Below, one piece after another: positions 1-9,472 of a stretch of 64,000 nucleotides of DNA. The notes beneath the pieces are model-generated. The model had not been told where the DNA came from, searched no databases, and saw nothing but the letters and a program-made list of their open reading frames with translations. How positions within the stretch are numbered: the stretch's first letter is position 1; every line of letters begins with the position of its first letter. A program made the translations under genes and the position numbers. Source of the stretch: Romboutsia_C sp015668195 (GTDB lineage Bacteria > Bacillota > Clostridia > Peptostreptococcales > Peptostreptococcaceae); the NCBI RefSeq assembly GCF_015668195.1, contig NZ_JADPFC010000003.1:1-64000 (forward strand), in the 5' to 3' direction.

Positions 1-335
<335 letters not shown>

Positions 336-490
336 TTGAATTTATATCGCCAACAAACAAGTTTCGTATTCACTCAACTTATTCTGTTGCTCAAATATAA
401 GTTTTCCTGCTCAGACTATCATTATCTGAATATCTGGCTTGGTTGTATTCGATTCTTTAAAGAATCATTAGTTATATAAATTAACCTACT

Positions 491-509
491 GTTTAATTTT
501 CAAAGTTCA
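491..509 (-). promoter_or_regulatory. boxA-like rRNA antitermination site
   Basis: The minus strand reads TGAACTTTGAAAATTAAAC, close to the boxA-type leader sequence that precedes Firmicute 16S and 23S genes. It lies between the rRNA promoter and the 16S 5' end, where NusB/NusE-type antitermination acts. Confidence 0.5.
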
Positions 510-543
510 TTTTCATTTTGCCCTTTTCTTAAGGACAAGTAAT

Positions 544-572
544 ACTATATCACCTTATATTTATATCGTCAA
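544..572 (-). promoter_or_regulatory. rRNA operon promoter
   Basis: On the minus strand there is TTGACG, a 17-bp spacer, then TATAGT (complement of 567-572 and 544-549). This is a strong sigma-A promoter about 200 bp upstream of the 16S 5' end. The rest of 336-732 is AT-rich leader with no gene; the inverted repeat at 654-720 is listed separately. Confidence 0.8.
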
Positions 573-653
573 TACTTTTTATAAACTTTTTTATTTTTAT
601 ATTTATTATTTAATATTAATATCACTAAATTACTTATCTTCACTTAGTTTTAA

Positions 654-720
654 ATATATTGTACTAGTTAATTTTTTCTTATCTTTATTTGTATAATTAA
701 TTTTAACTAGTACAATATAT
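654..720. repeat. Perfect 18-bp inverted repeat upstream of the rRNA promoter
   Basis: ATATATTGTACTAGTTAA (654-671) is matched exactly in reverse complement at 703-720 with a 31-nt loop. It sits between the rRNA promoter and the 3' end of the small gene at 733. A U-run does not follow directly, so a simple terminator is uncertain; a protein-binding dyad is equally possible. Confidence 0.6.
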
Positions 721-732
721 ATTATTTTCTAT

Positions 733-1014
733 TTAGTATAATTTTCTTCTGTTATCATATGATGTATGCATATTGCCATCATAATCTAATTTAGCTTTTA
801 TGCTTACTATACGTCTACCCTTATTATGATTCACAGCTATATCCTCATATCTAGCATCATCTGCGTTACTTTTTAAATAATCTCTTAAAAATTCTTTACC
901 TGATGTTGTGTCTGCATTATCAAATACATTAAAGTATGCAGAATCTTTCACTTCTAAAGATATATCATATGTTCCATCTTCTCTTTTATATCTAGTTTCT
1001 CTTATATTATCCAT
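733..1014 (-). CDS. Hypothetical small protein (93 aa)
   Basis: The start is placed at the ATG at 1014 because AGGAGG lies 8 nt upstream; the longer reading frame to 1062 would begin upstream of that ribosome-binding site and has no site of its own. The product is hydrophilic, begins MDNIRETRYKREDG and has no membrane segment or cysteine. It is rich in Asp, Asn and Tyr and looks like a small soluble alpha/beta domain. I do not recognise a family. It lies beyond the PTS terminator at 1101-1138, so it is probably its own unit between the PTS operon and the rRNA operon. Confidence 0.75.
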   Translation of the reverse strand: MDNIRETRYKREDGTYDISLEVKDSAYFNVFDNADTTSGKEFLRDYLKSNADDARYEDIAVNHNKGRRIVSIKAKLDYDGNMHTSYDNRRKLY

Positions 1015-1100
1015 ATTATTTCCTCCTGTAAGAAATAGCATAATTATATTTAATTTTTCCATAATATTATTTTTTATTATAAAAACCTTAAATAAATTAT

Positions 1101-1138
1101 AAAAAAAGAAGAATGCAATTTTGCATTCTTCTTTTTTT
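1101..1138 (-). terminator. Terminator of the PTS operon
   Basis: AGAAGAATGCAA pairs with TTGCATTCTTCT, flanked by A7 and T7, so it can work in both directions. It lies directly after the EIIA stop at 1144. Confidence 0.9.
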
Positions 1139-1143
1139 ATAAT

Positions 1144-1545
1144 TTATATTCCATCTTCAGCCAACACAACTTTTCTTATTGGTGGTTTTATACTGTTTAT
1201 TCCAGCTGTCTTTATAGCCTCGCTATCAATTTCAAATCCTAGAGATACCATCATAGTTGATTCAACTAGCATTGGTAGATTAGTTCCACAGAAAACTTCT
1301 ATATTTGAATGTTCTAATGTTAACTCACTACTAACTTTAAAAGGAGTTCCTCCAGGTAAATCTGTAAATATATATACTTTATTATCAGTATCTCTAATCA
1401 TGTTATTTATTTCTTCTTTTAAATCATCAGATGATTTATTTTCTGTAAAATCAACAGTTTTTATGAAATCATATTTTCCTGCAATTAAATCCAAACTACT
1501 TTTAAGTCCACTTCCAAAATTCCCATGTCCTGTTATTATTATCAT
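1144..1545 (-). CDS. PTS mannose-family EIIA component
   Basis: Cytoplasmic EIIA of a mannose-family phosphotransferase system (133 aa, usual length for a single EIIA-Man domain). The phosphorylated His is His7 in the N-terminal ITGHGNFG motif, which accepts phosphate from HPr and passes it to EIIB. It is the last gene of the order B-C-D-A and starts 9 bp after the EIID stop. The order and the AgaV-like EIIB suggest an N-acetylgalactosamine or related amino-sugar transporter (AgaF role), but no sugar-catabolic gene is nearby, so the substrate is inferred. Confidence 0.9.
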   Translation of the reverse strand: MIIITGHGNFGSGLKSSLDLIAGKYDFIKTVDFTENKSSDDLKEEINNMIRDTDNKVYIFTDLPGGTPFKVSSELTLEHSNIEVFCGTNLPMLVESTMMVSLGFEIDSEAIKTAGINSIKPPIRKVVLAEDGI

Positions 1546-1554
1546 TTTACCCTC

Positions 1555-2394
1555 CTAGAGTATGCCTAAGAATGCTCCTATTAATCCTATTACTACTAAT
1601 ACTAATATATTAACTAGCGGAGAAACATTTTTCTTAACTAATCCATACATTCCAAATGTTAATCCAAGAGGTAATAAACATGGCATTATAGAATCTAGTA
1701 TCTTTTGTAAGTCTATAGTTCCAGACATACTTAAGTATTCTGGAGTAACTATATTTATATTTACATATGATGCTATTAATGCTCCTACTACTATCATACC
1801 AAGTACTGTAGCTGATCTAGTAAATTCTTTAGCATTTTTAGTAAGCTTAGTTATACCTTCAACACCAACTTTATATGACCAATGCATAAGGCCAAATCTC
1901 AATCCTAAATGTACTACATTAAATAAAACAAAAAATATAATTGGTCCTAATATACTTCCTTGTAAAGAAAGATTCGCTCCTATACCTGCAGATATTGGTA
2001 ATAATGTAAACCAGAATATTGCATCTCCTATACCACCTAAAGGTCCCATTGCTGCAACTCTTAGTGCACGTATAGTCTGAACATCTGATTTTTTTTGTTC
2101 AAGAGATAATATTATTCCCATAACAAATGTTATTAAAAATGGATGGCAGTTAAAAAACTCCAGATTATGTTTCATTGATGTTGATAAATCTTCTTTGTTT
2201 TTGTGTATTTTTTTAAGCCCTGGAAGTATAGAATATAACCATCCTCCAGCTTGCATTCTTTCATAGTTAAATGATGCTTGTAAAAACATTGATCTCCAAG
2301 CCATTTGATTTAATGTTTTATTGTTAAGAGTTTCGCCTTCTGTTTTATCAATATATTCTCTTTGACTTTTTAATGCTTCTATATTAGATGCCAT
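1555..2394 (-). CDS. PTS mannose-family EIID component
   Basis: Membrane EIID subunit (279 aa). The N-terminal cytoplasmic half carries the QASFNYERMQ segment typical of EIID. Next comes the conserved block around MGPLGGIGDAIFWFTLLP, then hydrophobic segments to the C-terminus (about residues 180-279). With EIIC it forms the sugar channel. Its start overlaps the end of the EIIC gene by 11 bp, indicating translational coupling. It resembles the AgaE/ManZ group; sugar specificity cannot be read from the sequence. Confidence 0.92.
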   Translation of the reverse strand: MASNIEALKSQREYIDKTEGETLNNKTLNQMAWRSMFLQASFNYERMQAGGWLYSILPGLKKIHKNKEDLSTSMKHNLEFFNCHPFLITFVMGIILSLEQKKSDVQTIRALRVAAMGPLGGIGDAIFWFTLLPISAGIGANLSLQGSILGPIIFFVLFNVVHLGLRFGLMHWSYKVGVEGITKLTKNAKEFTRSATVLGMIVVGALIASYVNINIVTPEYLSMSGTIDLQKILDSIMPCLLPLGLTFGMYGLVKKNVSPLVNILVLVVIGLIGAFLGIL

Positions 2395-3151
2395 CGCCTA
2401 TACCTCCTCCTGTATTTTTAGTTTTCATACTTACATGGAAGTCATAAACTGCTGCAGCTATACCTACTATAGCTATAGCTAAAAGTGGCAATTTACCATA
2501 TGCTACTAAAACAAATCCTAACATCATAAATAGTGCATATTCTTTACTTAACATAACCTTAAGTAACATTGCAAATCCTAGAGCTGGCATCATCTTACCT
2601 GCTGCAGTTAGTCCATCCCAAACCCATTGTGGTAATACTTTTGTTAAAGTTTCTCCTATTGCCTGACCTGATAATAATCCTGCTAAAACTATTAGTGCAA
2701 ATGATACTGCTAATATTCCCATAGCCATATAATTAACTCTATCTATTCCTTTTGGATTAGCTTCATCTGCAGCCTTATCACATAGTCCCATTAATGGAGA
2801 CATTACTGTAAATAAAGCTGTTACTGCATATTGACCAAGTAATGCAAATGGTATTGCAAGAGGTAGTGCAGCTGAAGTGTCAAGACCTGATTGAATAGCA
2901 AATACTGTAGCCATTATTCCACCTATAACTGCATTTGGAGGTTGTGCTCCTCCTACTGGCATTGCTCCTATCATCATAAGTTCATATGAACCACCAACTA
3001 TAAGTCCTGTTTGTAAATCTCCCATAATAGCTCCTATTATAGGTCCCATTACTATTGGTCTATAAAAGGATTCTAAGAAGTTGAACTGGTCTACTGCTGC
3101 TATCATTGTAACTATTAGTATAAGACCAATTTGCATAAAACTTAATTCCAT
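2384..3151 (-). CDS. PTS mannose-family EIIC component (AgaW-like)
   Basis: Polytopic membrane EIIC (255 aa) with the family signature GGAQPPNAVIGG near residues 67-78 and seven or more hydrophobic segments. It forms the sugar-translocating part with EIID. GGGGG precedes the ATG at a normal distance. It follows the EIIB gene by 23 bp. The closest recognised relatives are AgaC/AgaW-type EIIC proteins for N-acetylgalactosamine and galactosamine; this is recognition rather than a search result. Confidence 0.92.
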   Translation of the reverse strand: MELSFMQIGLILIVTMIAAVDQFNFLESFYRPIVMGPIIGAIMGDLQTGLIVGGSYELMMIGAMPVGGAQPPNAVIGGIMATVFAIQSGLDTSAALPLAIPFALLGQYAVTALFTVMSPLMGLCDKAADEANPKGIDRVNYMAMGILAVSFALIVLAGLLSGQAIGETLTKVLPQWVWDGLTAAGKMMPALGFAMLLKVMLSKEYALFMMLGFVLVAYGKLPLLAIAIVGIAAAVYDFHVSMKTKNTGGGIGDGI

Positions 3152-3174
3152 AAACTTACCCCCTTTATTGAATT

Positions 3175-3651
3175 TTATTTAAATAGTTCATCTAGACTCT
3201 CAGCAGATTCACTTGGAACCCTTCTGATTTCTAGTTTCACACCAAGTTCTTGAAGACGTCTAAATGCAGCTACGTCATCATCATTTACACATACAGCTTT
3301 AGATACTTGTCTTTTTCCTTCTGCCATATGCATGTTTCCTATATTAACTTCTTTTATTGGTACTCCACCTTCTACTAATCTAAGTACATCTTGTGGAGTT
3401 TCACATATTATTGCTATATGTTGAGCATTACTTGCTTTGTGTATTATATTTATAGTTTTTTCTATACTAAAATATCTAGTTTGCGCAAAGCTTGGTGCTG
3501 CCATATCCATAAGACCTTGTCTAAATTCATTAGCGCATACCTCATCATTTGCAACTAATAATAAATTTGCTCCTACACTTGAAGACCACATTGTCGCTAC
3601 TTGACCATGTATCAATCTGTTATCAATTCTTGTTAATACTATATTTGGCAT
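3175..3651 (-). CDS. PTS mannose-family EIIB component (AgaV/AgaB-like)
   Basis: Cytoplasmic EIIB (158 aa). The active His is His15 in RIDNRLIHGQVA. The blocks LLLVANDEV, LRLVEGGVPI and VNIGNMH closely follow AgaV/AgaB of enterobacteria, which is why an N-acetylgalactosamine-type substrate is proposed for the operon. It is the first gene and has GGAGTGGGGG before the ATG. No sigma-54 promoter or LevR-type activator was seen upstream, unlike many mannose-family operons. Confidence 0.93.
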   Translation of the reverse strand: MPNIVLTRIDNRLIHGQVATMWSSSVGANLLLVANDEVCANEFRQGLMDMAAPSFAQTRYFSIEKTINIIHKASNAQHIAIICETPQDVLRLVEGGVPIKEVNIGNMHMAEGKRQVSKAVCVNDDDVAAFRRLQELGVKLEIRRVPSESAESLDELFK

Positions 3652-3863
3652 AATCCCCCACTCCTTAAATTTTGATATTATTTGTTATGTTTTATAAAAT
3701 TATATTACTTACTTTAATTGTAGTAACTTTTTTTATCTGTGTATTTGTAATTTTGTCTTTATGATTTATACTTTTATACTCTAGATTCATTATAAAAATA
3801 TATGTAGTTATATATATCAAAACTCTTTTATCAATAATTTAAAATTCAATATTTTGATAAAAT

Positions 3864-3905
3864 AAAAAACGGTCCTTAAGTTTAATAACTTAAGAACCGC
3901 TTTTT
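3864..3905 (-). terminator. Terminator of the ABC exporter operon
   Basis: GCGGTTCTTAAG pairs with CTTAAGGACCG (minus strand, 3871-3900), followed by TTTTTTA. It also has a T-run on the plus side. The 3652-3863 stretch holds no gene. Confidence 0.9.
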
Positions 3906-3911
3906 ATTTTT

Positions 3912-5762
3912 TTAACAAGCTTCTACTTCTTCAAACTGACTATTGTATAATTCAGAATAGAATCCGCCTTCTTTTAGTAATTCATCATGACTACCTTGCT
4001 CTACTATATCTCCATCCTTCATTACTAATATTAAATCAGCATTTCTTATAGTAGATAGTCTATGTGCTATTATAAAGCTTGTTCTACCTTCCATAAGATT
4101 TTCCATAGCTTGTTGTATTAATACTTCTGTACGAGTATCAACAGAGCTTGTTGCTTCATCTAATATTAATATTTTCGGATCTGCAAGTATAGCTCTTGCT
4201 ATTGTTAGTAATTGTTTTTGACCTTGAGATATATTGTTAGCCTCTTCATTTATTTCCATGTTATATCCGTCACTTAATGTCTTTATAAAGTGGTCTGCAT
4301 GTGCAAGTTTTGCTGCTTTTATAACCTCTTCATCGTTCGCTTTAAGGTTTCCATAACGTATATTATCCATTATACTTCCATTAAATAACCAAGTATCTTG
4401 TAAAACCATACCAAATAGATTTCTTAAATCTCTTCTTGTAAATTCTTTTAAATCGTGTCCATCTATTAATATCTTTCCACTATTTAATTCATAGAATCTC
4501 ATAAGAAGTTTTACTATTGTAGTTTTACCTGCCCCTGTAGGACCTACTATCGCTACTTTTTGACCTGGTTTTATTTTTATTGAAAAATCATTTATTATTA
4601 TTTTATCATCACTATATCCAAAGTTTACATTTTCAAATTCAACTTCACCTTTAATATTTTCAGTTGATGCAGGTGTTTTAGTTTCTTCTATTTCTTCATC
4701 TTCACTTAAGAATTCAAATACTCTTTCGGCTGCTGCTGCCGTTTGTTGCATTACATTGGCGATTTGAGCTGTTTGTGCTATTGGTTGCATAAATGATCTT
4801 ACATATTGAATAAATGATAGTATATCCCCAACTTCTATTTTTTTCTTTATTGTAAGATATCCACCCATTATAGCTACCATTACATATCCTAAGTTTCCTA
4901 TGAAAGTCATTATAGGCATCATCATTCCAGATAATGCTTGAGATTTCCAAGCAGAATTATATAATGTATTGTTTAACTCATTAAATTCTTCAATAGCTTT
5001 TTCCTCACCATTAAATGCTTTCATTATATTGTGACCACTATATATTTCCTCTATATGACCATTAGTGTGACCTAAGTACTCTTGTTGATCTTTAAAGTGT
5101 TTTTGAGATTTTTTAACAACAATACTTATAAATACTAATGCTAAAGGTATTATTACTAAAGTTACTAAAGTCATACTTACACTTATTGATAGCATCATCA
5201 CTAGTACACCTATAAGTACTGTGGCTGCAGTTATCATCTGTGATAGTATTTGGTTTAAGTTTTGACTTATTGCATCTACATCGTTAGTAACCCTCGATAG
5301 TACTTCTCCATTTGTTGTTCCATCAAAGTATTTAAGAGGTAATTTGTTTATTTTTTCTGATATCTCTTTTCTTAAATTATAAGATACCTTTTGTGATATA
5401 TCAGATGTAACAAATGTCTGAACAAATGAAAATAGAGCACTTATAACATATAACCCAACCAACATAACTAGTGTTTTTGATATGCTAGTAAAATCTATTC
5501 CGCTTCCACTTCCACTTACTTTGCTTACTAATCCTTCAAATATTTCAGTTGTTGCATTACCTAATATTTTAGGTCCCACTATAGTAAATACCGCACTACC
5601 TATAGCAAATAATACAACAAATATTAATGATACTTTATATGGACTTAAACGATTAAGTAATTTTTTCATAGTCCCTTTAAAGTCTTTTGCTTTTTCTGAA
5701 CCTGCCATCATAGAAGGTCCTCCACCCATTCCCATAGGTCTTTTGCTTTTCTTAACACTCAT
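3912..5762 (-). CDS. Heterodimeric multidrug ABC exporter, half with degenerate signature
   Basis: Full-length ABC exporter half (616 aa): a cytoplasmic Met/Gly/Lys-rich start, six membrane segments (about 40-330) and a nucleotide-binding domain (about 370-600). It has Walker A GPTGAGKTT, Walker B ILILDEATSSVD with the normal catalytic Glu, but signature SQGQ in place of SGGQ. In TM287/288- and BmrCD-type heterodimers this combination marks the half whose signature completes the degenerate ATP site. The gene overlaps its partner by 11 bp. The divergent MarR gene is the likely regulator; substrates are probably hydrophobic drugs or lipids. Confidence 0.93.
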   Translation of the reverse strand: MSVKKSKRPMGMGGGPSMMAGSEKAKDFKGTMKKLLNRLSPYKVSLIFVVLFAIGSAVFTIVGPKILGNATTEIFEGLVSKVSGSGSGIDFTSISKTLVMLVGLYVISALFSFVQTFVTSDISQKVSYNLRKEISEKINKLPLKYFDGTTNGEVLSRVTNDVDAISQNLNQILSQMITAATVLIGVLVMMLSISVSMTLVTLVIIPLALVFISIVVKKSQKHFKDQQEYLGHTNGHIEEIYSGHNIMKAFNGEEKAIEEFNELNNTLYNSAWKSQALSGMMMPIMTFIGNLGYVMVAIMGGYLTIKKKIEVGDILSFIQYVRSFMQPIAQTAQIANVMQQTAAAAERVFEFLSEDEEIEETKTPASTENIKGEVEFENVNFGYSDDKIIINDFSIKIKPGQKVAIVGPTGAGKTTIVKLLMRFYELNSGKILIDGHDLKEFTRRDLRNLFGMVLQDTWLFNGSIMDNIRYGNLKANDEEVIKAAKLAHADHFIKTLSDGYNMEINEEANNISQGQKQLLTIARAILADPKILILDEATSSVDTRTEVLIQQAMENLMEGRTSFIIAHRLSTIRNADLILVMKDGDIVEQGSHDELLKEGGFYSELYNSQFEEVEAC

Positions 5763-7974
5763 TGACTAACTCCTCCTTTGATAACTGAGATAGTGCAATT
5801 TGCTTATATACGTCACAGTTTTCTATTAGCTCTTGATGAGTTCCTTTACCTACCATCTTCCCTTCATCAAGCACTATTATTTGCTCTGCATTCATTATAG
5901 TACTGATTCTTTGAGCTACTATTAAAACTGTTGAATCTCCAGTTTGATTTTTCAGTTCTTTTCTAAGTTTCGCATCTGTTTTTAAATCTAAAGCTGAGAA
6001 ACTATCATCAAATATAAATATCTTAGGCTTTTTAGCTAAAGCACGAGCAATAGAAAGTCTTTGCTTTTGACCTCCAGATACATTCGTACCCCCTTGAGAT
6101 ATTTCAGTTTCGAATTTTTCTGGCTTAGTAGATATAAACTCCATAGCTTGAGCTGTTTGTGCTGCTCTTTCAACTTCTTCCTTACTTATATCTCTTGCGC
6201 CGTATTTTATATTACTATCTATTGTTCCAGAGAATAAAACTCCTTTTTGAGGTACATATCCTATTTTTTCTCTAAGATCATGTTGGCTTACTTCCTTTAT
6301 ATTAACTCCATTTACCAAAACTTCTCCCTCAGTAGCATCAAAGAAACGAGGTATAAGGTTTATTAGAGTTGATTTACCACTTCCTGTACTTCCTATAAAT
6401 GCTGTTGTTTGACCTGGCTTAGCAACAAAACTTATATCACTTAATACATTATCTTCTGCATTAGGATATTTAAATGATACGTTTTTAAATTCAACTTCTC
6501 CATCTTTTGAATCATCAAATATTTTAGTGCTTTCAATATCTTTTATAGATACTTCTGTATCTAATACTTCCATTATACGCTTAGCTGATACAGCTGCTCT
6601 TGGAAGTATTACTGATAACATTGATATCATTAAAAATGCCATTATTATTTGCATAGAATATTGTATAAATGCCATCATATCACCGACTTGCATTGCACCT
6701 GCATCTATTTGCTTAGCTCCAACCCATACTATTAGTACAGTTGTTATATTCATAATAAGCATCATAGTCGGCATCATCATAGTCATTATACGATTTACAA
6801 ATGTATTTGTTTTTCTTAAAAGAGTATTTGTTTCATCAAATCTTTCTTCTTCTATTTTTTGAGTACTAAAAGCTCTTATAACTAACATTCCTGTTAACGA
6901 TTCACGTGTTACTAGATTTAATTTATCTATAAGCTTTTGAACTTTATTAAATTTCGGTATAGCTAAACTAAATAATACTGTAACAACTATTAGTATTGCG
7001 CCAATAGCCACTCCTATTATCCAAGACATAGAAGTATCTGTATCTAGTACTTTTAATACCCCACCTATACCTAGTATTGGAGCATAAAATACCATTTTTA
7101 TAAACATCGCAGTAAATACTTGTATTTGTTGTATATCATTTGTACTACGAGTTATAAGTGATGCAGTAGAAAACTTATTAAATTCTACATTGGAAAATCC
7201 TACAACTTTTCTAAATACATCTTTACGTATATTTCTTCCTACGCCTGCACCAACTCTACCAGCTATGTAAACCACTGATATTGTAGCTGCCATACCTACA
7301 AGAGCTATTACTATCATTATTGCTCCTGTTTTGAATATATAATTGTTTTGTAACTTAGTTAAATCCATACCTATTTTTTCATATTCAGTTTTAACCGCAT
7401 AAATAGCTGATTGATTAAGCATGCTAGGATCTAAATCATCTATTTTTTCATCAATAGGCTTCATCATAGTGTCTAACTGAGCTTTTGGCATATTTTCTAT
7501 CATAGGCCATATATCAGTACCTTTTGGTACATTTGGTATATCTCCTTTATCACTAGCCATATTTATAGCTGCTACTCTCATCATAGAGTCAGACATTATC
7601 TTATTTAAGCTATCTATAACATCTTTATCTTTAGTATTTAATTGGTATAAAGGTTCATTTTTAAGTGCAGGATACTTTTCAACTTCTTTGTTATACTCCT
7701 TGTCACTTAAATCTTCTTTGTCTATCAAGTTATAATATTTTTCAACCTTTTCTTTTTCAGTATCGTTCATAAATATTTTTAACTTCTTAAATTCTGATTC
7801 TCTTATAACAACTGGTACTGCATTTTCTATACCACTTTGTTGAATTCCTACGTTTACTATGTTTGAAGTATAATCAGGCAATGATAAATCACACATTGCT
7901 TGAACTACTAAAAGCATAACCGCCATAATAATTGACACAATAAACGGTTTTGAGTATTTAAAAATCTTAAACAT
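5752..7974 (-). CDS. Heterodimeric multidrug ABC exporter, half with non-catalytic Walker B
   Basis: Partner half (740 aa). Compared with a ~580-aa half it has an extra extracytoplasmic domain of about 160 residues between membrane segments 1 and 2 (about 35-205). The nucleotide-binding domain has Walker A GSTGSGKST and normal signature VSGGQ, but Walker B reads FIFDDSFSALD, with Asp where the catalytic Glu belongs. This is the typical degenerate half of a heterodimer, matching the SQGQ signature of the downstream gene, so both defects fall in the same ATP site. It is first in the operon and reads away from the MarR gene. Confidence 0.93.
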   Translation of the reverse strand: MFKIFKYSKPFIVSIIMAVMLLVVQAMCDLSLPDYTSNIVNVGIQQSGIENAVPVVIRESEFKKLKIFMNDTEKEKVEKYYNLIDKEDLSDKEYNKEVEKYPALKNEPLYQLNTKDKDVIDSLNKIMSDSMMRVAAINMASDKGDIPNVPKGTDIWPMIENMPKAQLDTMMKPIDEKIDDLDPSMLNQSAIYAVKTEYEKIGMDLTKLQNNYIFKTGAIMIVIALVGMAATISVVYIAGRVGAGVGRNIRKDVFRKVVGFSNVEFNKFSTASLITRSTNDIQQIQVFTAMFIKMVFYAPILGIGGVLKVLDTDTSMSWIIGVAIGAILIVVTVLFSLAIPKFNKVQKLIDKLNLVTRESLTGMLVIRAFSTQKIEEERFDETNTLLRKTNTFVNRIMTMMMPTMMLIMNITTVLIVWVGAKQIDAGAMQVGDMMAFIQYSMQIIMAFLMISMLSVILPRAAVSAKRIMEVLDTEVSIKDIESTKIFDDSKDGEVEFKNVSFKYPNAEDNVLSDISFVAKPGQTTAFIGSTGSGKSTLINLIPRFFDATEGEVLVNGVNIKEVSQHDLREKIGYVPQKGVLFSGTIDSNIKYGARDISKEEVERAAQTAQAMEFISTKPEKFETEISQGGTNVSGGQKQRLSIARALAKKPKIFIFDDSFSALDLKTDAKLRKELKNQTGDSTVLIVAQRISTIMNAEQIIVLDEGKMVGKGTHQELIENCDVYKQIALSQLSKEELVNEC

Positions 7975-8061
7975 AGCTTAAAATTCCCTCCATTTAATTT
8001 TAGTCTTTTTACACAATTTATAGTTTTTGATGTATAATAATATTAAACTACTTATACTAGT

Positions 8062-8086
8062 TAATAGTTATACTTTTTAACTATTA
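8062..8086. promoter_or_regulatory. Candidate MarR operator
   Basis: TAATAGTTA (8062-8070) is repeated in reverse complement at 8078-8086, a 9-bp dyad with 7-nt spacing. It lies in the 316-bp gap between the exporter genes and the divergent marR-type gene. A MarR dimer bound here would cover the likely -35 region of the exporter promoter. The rest of the gap is AT-rich with no gene. Confidence 0.45.
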
Positions 8087-8290
8087 TATTTTTTAAGTAT
8101 ATAGTATTTTAAAAAAAAGTCAATATTTTATATACTATTTTTATAACTAAAAATAGTTGATTAGAAACCTTATAAATTATATATATTATATTTATCTACA
8201 ATCTCAAAATAAATTTAATGTTATATATAGTATGAAATAATTTTTCTGAGTAAAATTTGTGTTAAAATAAATTTTTATGGAGGTATTATT

Positions 8291-8743
8291 ATGGCTGATG
8301 ATAAATTAGAGTCTATAGTTCAAAATTTTGTAAAGATAATGCCATTATTTCAAAAGAAAATAATTAGGAATGAGTGTGGATTTAGAAATGATACATTCAA
8401 TCATTCTCACTTTCAAATAATGGAGGTCCTTAGGCATCATGGTACTCAACCAATTTCTGAAGTTGCTAAAAAGTTGTTAATTTCAACACCAAATATGACA
8501 AAACTTCTTAATAAACTTATAAATGAAGGAATGGTTGAAAGGGCTCATGATACAAAAGACCGCAGAATAGTTAATATTAGCTTAACTGATAAAGGAGATC
8601 AATATTTAAAAGATAAGTTTAATCTTATGAAAGATACCTTAAAAAACAGACTTTCGACTATTCCAGACGACCAACTTAATAAATTAAATACATCTCTTGA
8701 GAATTTAAAAGAGGTATTAATGGAAATAAGCTCAGATAATTAA
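8291..8743 (+). CDS. MarR-family transcriptional regulator
   Basis: Winged-helix repressor of 150 aa, normal MarR length. The recognition region is ISEVAKKLLISTPNMTKLLN, followed by the wing at VERAHDTKDRRIVNISLT, whose DRR motif is characteristic. GGAGG precedes the ATG by 8 nt. It is divergent from the heterodimeric ABC exporter, the classical layout for a drug-responsive repressor of a pump. The last codons form the left arm of its own terminator. Confidence 0.93.
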   Translation: MADDKLESIVQNFVKIMPLFQKKIIRNECGFRNDTFNHSHFQIMEVLRHHGTQPISEVAKKLLISTPNMTKLLNKLINEGMVERAHDTKDRRIVNISLTDKGDQYLKDKFNLMKDTLKNRLSTIPDDQLNKLNTSLENLKEVLMEISSDN

Positions 8744-8760
8744 GTCTGAGCTTTTATTTT
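8729..8760 (+). terminator. Terminator overlapping the marR stop codon
   Basis: AGCTCAGA (8729-8736) pairs with TCTGAGCT (8745-8752), followed by TTTATTTT. The stop codon lies in the loop. The following 200 bp to 8959 holds no gene. Confidence 0.85.
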
Positions 8761-8959
8761 AATAAGGTATGTTTTATCTACTTTACTAACCTCTTTAGTA
8801 GTAACATCTTATTTTTCTATAAGGTTGTCTGGCACATATAGTGATGTTGACTTAACAAAATACTAGTGTAATCAACATGACAATTACTTTTCTTAAATTA
8901 ACATATTCTCTTAATTTACATTTCGTTATGTAATAATTCAATTTCTATTACCGAACACA

Positions 8960-9259
8960 TTAATTTATTTCTTCCATTATCTCTTTAATAACTGATTTTG
9001 CATCATTTATAACATACTTAGGTTCTACTTCATAATATTCGCAATCTATAAATCTTTCTATCTTTTCTATGTCTTCTACTTCAAAACTTATTACAAATAG
9101 TACTGCACATGCTTTTCTAATTTCAGTTTCACTTATTTCATTTTGTATTTTGAAATTTTCTTGTATTTCACAAACCACATTTATCCCTAGTTCTTGTCCT
9201 GCTGACTTTATCGCTTCAGCACTTTGTATATTTTCACATATAACTACTATGTTCTTCAT
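8960..9259 (-). CDS. Orphan PTS fructose-family EIIB-like protein
   Basis: A 99-aa soluble protein whose layout follows the EIIB domain of fructose PTS enzymes. A beta strand ends in a Cys (IVVIC, Cys8), then a helix, then a segment like the EIIB-Fru core (LGINVVCEIQENFKIQNEIS, compare KVETQG..G.EN.LT), then ACAVLFVISFEVED and RFIDCEYYEV (compare Vi.A.D and RF.gk). The usual CPTGIAHT loop after the active Cys is not preserved. No EIIA or EIIC is adjacent. It may be a stand-alone regulatory or degenerate phosphocarrier; the assignment is by pattern only. Confidence 0.6.
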   Translation of the reverse strand: MKNIVVICENIQSAEAIKSAGQELGINVVCEIQENFKIQNEISETEIRKACAVLFVISFEVEDIEKIERFIDCEYYEVEPKYVINDAKSVIKEIMEEIN

Positions 9260-9396
9260 ATTTAATACCTCTCTCTTTTATAATCTATCTTTATATTATT
9301 ATATTTTATTATTCTCTGAGTCAATATTAATTTTATAAATAAACTTCATAGATAAATCAATATAATTTTTTATTTAAAATAAGTCCATTCTAATAA

Positions 9397-9437
9397 AAAA
9401 AAGTATTGTTAGCTAATATAACTACAATACTTTTTTA
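9397..9437 (-). terminator. Terminator downstream of gloA
   Basis: AAGTATTGT pairs with ACAATACTT across a 14-nt loop, with T-runs on both sides, so it could serve both directions. Confidence 0.8.
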
Positions 9438-9472
9438 TCTTGTTTCAAATGTTATTTAACTAGTTAAACAAA

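Noticed and set aside
3652..3863. Sigma-54 promoter for the mannose-family PTS
   Set aside because: No TGGCAC-N5-TTGC element is present and no LevR-type activator is encoded.
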